Shown here piece after piece: positions 13,024 to 13,959 of a stretch of 13,959 bases of DNA. Below the pieces are notes generated by a model. It worked only from the letters and a program-made list of their open reading frames with translations, was not told the DNA's origin and made no database searches. Origin of the DNA: JBCBTJ01 sp039818665 (lineage in GTDB: Bacteria; Pseudomonadota; Alphaproteobacteria; Caulobacterales; Hyphomonadaceae); the NCBI GenBank assembly GCA_039818665.1, contig JBCBTJ010000066.1, positions 1 to 13,959 on the forward strand, written 5' to 3'. The number at the start of each line of letters is the position of its first letter. The stretch's first letter is position 1. Made by a program: the position numbers and the translations under genes.

Positions 13024-13959
13024 GCCAGGGCAACCGGAAAGCCGAACTCCTGTCGACGCAGGTCGAGCATTTCGACATCACCGCCTTCGACGGGCGGCCC
13101 TTGGTGGATGCTTGGGAGAAGATGTCGTTCACCTCGCGCGACGCCGCGCGCGCGACGCGGATCCTCAACACCATGTTGGAAGACAAAGACTGCGCGGCGA
13201 TCCTGACGCTGGCCGGCTCCACCTCGGCCGGGGGCTGCATGCATGTCTGGCGGGACATGGTTTCGCACAATATGGCCGACGCGGTGGTGTCGACCGGCGC
13301 CTCGATCGTCGACATGGATTTCTTCGAAGCCTTGGGCTTCAAACACTATCAAGCGCTCGAGACGCCGGACGATCAGACCCTCCGTAGTCTGTATATCGAC
13401 CGGATCTACGACACCTATATCGACGAAGAGGACCTCCAGGCCTGCGATCATGCGATCAAGGCGATCGCCGACGCGCTGGAGCCGCGTCCGTATTCGTCGC
13501 GCGAGTTTATCGCCGAGATGGGCCGTTGGTTGGCGGATGGAAACGCCAAAAAGGCCGGCTCGCTCGTCCAAACGGCGTTCGAATGCGAGACGCCGATCTT
13601 CTGCCCGGCCTTCACGGACAGCTCAGCCGGCTTCGGCCTCGTGAAACACCAGGTCGGTCGCATGAAGGCCGGCCAGCCCTATTTGACGATCGACGCCATC
13701 GCCGATTTCCGTGAACTGACGGAGATCAAAATCAAAGCGGGCGCCACGGGCTTGTTCATGATCGGCGGCGGCGTGCCGAAGAACTTCGCTCAGGACACGG
13801 TGGTTTGCGCCGAGATCCTGGGCGAGGAGGCGGAGATGCACAAATACGCCGTGCAAATCACCGTCGCCGATGTGCGCGACGGCGCATGCTCGTCCTCGAC
13901 GCTTCAGGAGGCGTGCTCCTGGGGCAAAGTCGACACCACGCTCGAGCAGATGGTGTTCG
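13020..13959 (+). CDS. Deoxyhypusine synthase-like protein, 3' end beyond the window
   Basis: Eukaryotic and archaeal deoxyhypusine synthase transfers the aminobutyl group of spermidine to a lysine of eIF5A using NAD. Bacteria have no eIF5A, and some bacterial homologues act as homospermidine synthases. The 313 visible residues cover most of the protein. Family features are TLAGSTSAGG (63-72), the NAD-site segments STGASIVDMD (91-100) and GGGVPKNF (249-256), and EACSWGKV (297-304). Lys303 aligns with the catalytic lysine, and Glu297 and Trp301 with polyamine-site residues. The His-rich segment that follows GGGV in the human enzyme is replaced here by PKNF. GAGGAG at 13006-13011 precedes the ATG, which overlaps the Nudix stop. 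The frame is open to the last base, so the end is missing. The family is firm; the reaction is uncertain. Confidence 0.93.
   Translation, partial: MSQGNRKAELLSTQVEHFDITAFDGRPLVDAWEKMSFTSRDAARATRILNTMLEDKDCAAILTLAGSTSAGGCMHVWRDMVSHNMADAVVSTGASIVDMDFFEALGFKHYQALETPDDQTLRSLYIDRIYDTYIDEEDLQACDHAIKAIADALEPRPYSSREFIAEMGRWLADGNAKKAGSLVQTAFECETPIFCPAFTDSSAGFGLVKHQVGRMKAGQPYLTIDAIADFRELTEIKIKAGATGLFMIGGGVPKNFAQDTVVCAEILGEEAEMHKYAVQITVADVRDGACSSSTLQEACSWGKVDTTLEQMVF

Noticed and set aside
13379..13392. GTAGTC half-site resembling the BlaI operator
   Set aside because: Only one arm is present and it lies inside the deoxyhypusine synthase-like coding region.

Overview
The window is a gene-dense, GC-rich (about two thirds G+C) chromosomal segment of a bacterium that looks alphaproteobacterial. 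The grounds are the codon use, an rsmD/tadA/patatin neighbourhood of the kind common in that class, a BetI-type TetR regulator, a crotonase, a TauE-type exporter and a bacterial deoxyhypusine synthase-like gene. Order or genus cannot be fixed from this sequence; a Caulobacterales/Maricaulales/Parvularculales-like origin is only a guess. I see no tRNA, rRNA, CRISPR array, insertion sequence or phage gene.

Layout. 1-405: no supported gene; the first 60 bases are about 88% G+C. 406-891: TspO/MBR membrane protein with a TTG start and lower G+C than its neighbours. 892-1128: intergenic, with an inverted repeat and a promoter that may give a leaderless mRNA. 1129-3847: three genes joined by 1-nt stop/start overlaps, a BetI-like TetR regulator, a phytanoyl-CoA-dioxygenase-family Fe(II)/2-oxoglutarate oxygenase and a cytochrome P450. 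This is a self-regulated oxidative module with no redox partner encoded beside it. 3959-6238: a BlaI-type repressor and a BlaR1-like M56 membrane metalloprotease, preceded by two near-perfect 16-bp dyads set in the promoter. The protease has no beta-lactam-binding domain but an acidic C-terminal region with 11-residue repeats. 6278-6883 (-): Nudix hydrolase. 6930-7676: TauE/SafE permease. 7742-8257: uncharacterised lipoprotein. 8267-9103 (-): AraC-type regulator fused to a GyrI-like domain. 9161-10416 (-): crotonase then tadA, overlapping. 10482-11042: rsmD. 11039-12085 (-): patatin-like phospholipase, sharing a CTAG with rsmD so that both genes stop inside it. 12095-12520 (-): secreted four-cysteine protein of unknown function. 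12559-13959: a second Nudix hydrolase, overlapping by 4 nt a deoxyhypusine synthase-like gene cut by the window end.

How the genes may work together. The TetR-dioxygenase-P450 set is most simply a substrate-inducible oxidation pathway; the substrate is unknown. The BlaI/BlaR pair probably senses an envelope signal through the unusual periplasmic domain, degrades BlaI and releases its own promoter. tadA and rsmD are translation-related housekeeping genes (tRNA wobble inosine, 16S rRNA methylation). The final pair suggests a polyamine- or NAD-linked function, because bacteria lack eIF5A, the normal deoxyhypusine synthase substrate. The strongest candidates for something undescribed are the BlaR-type sensor domain, the dioxygenase/P450 operon, and the deoxyhypusine synthase homologue coupled to a Nudix hydrolase.
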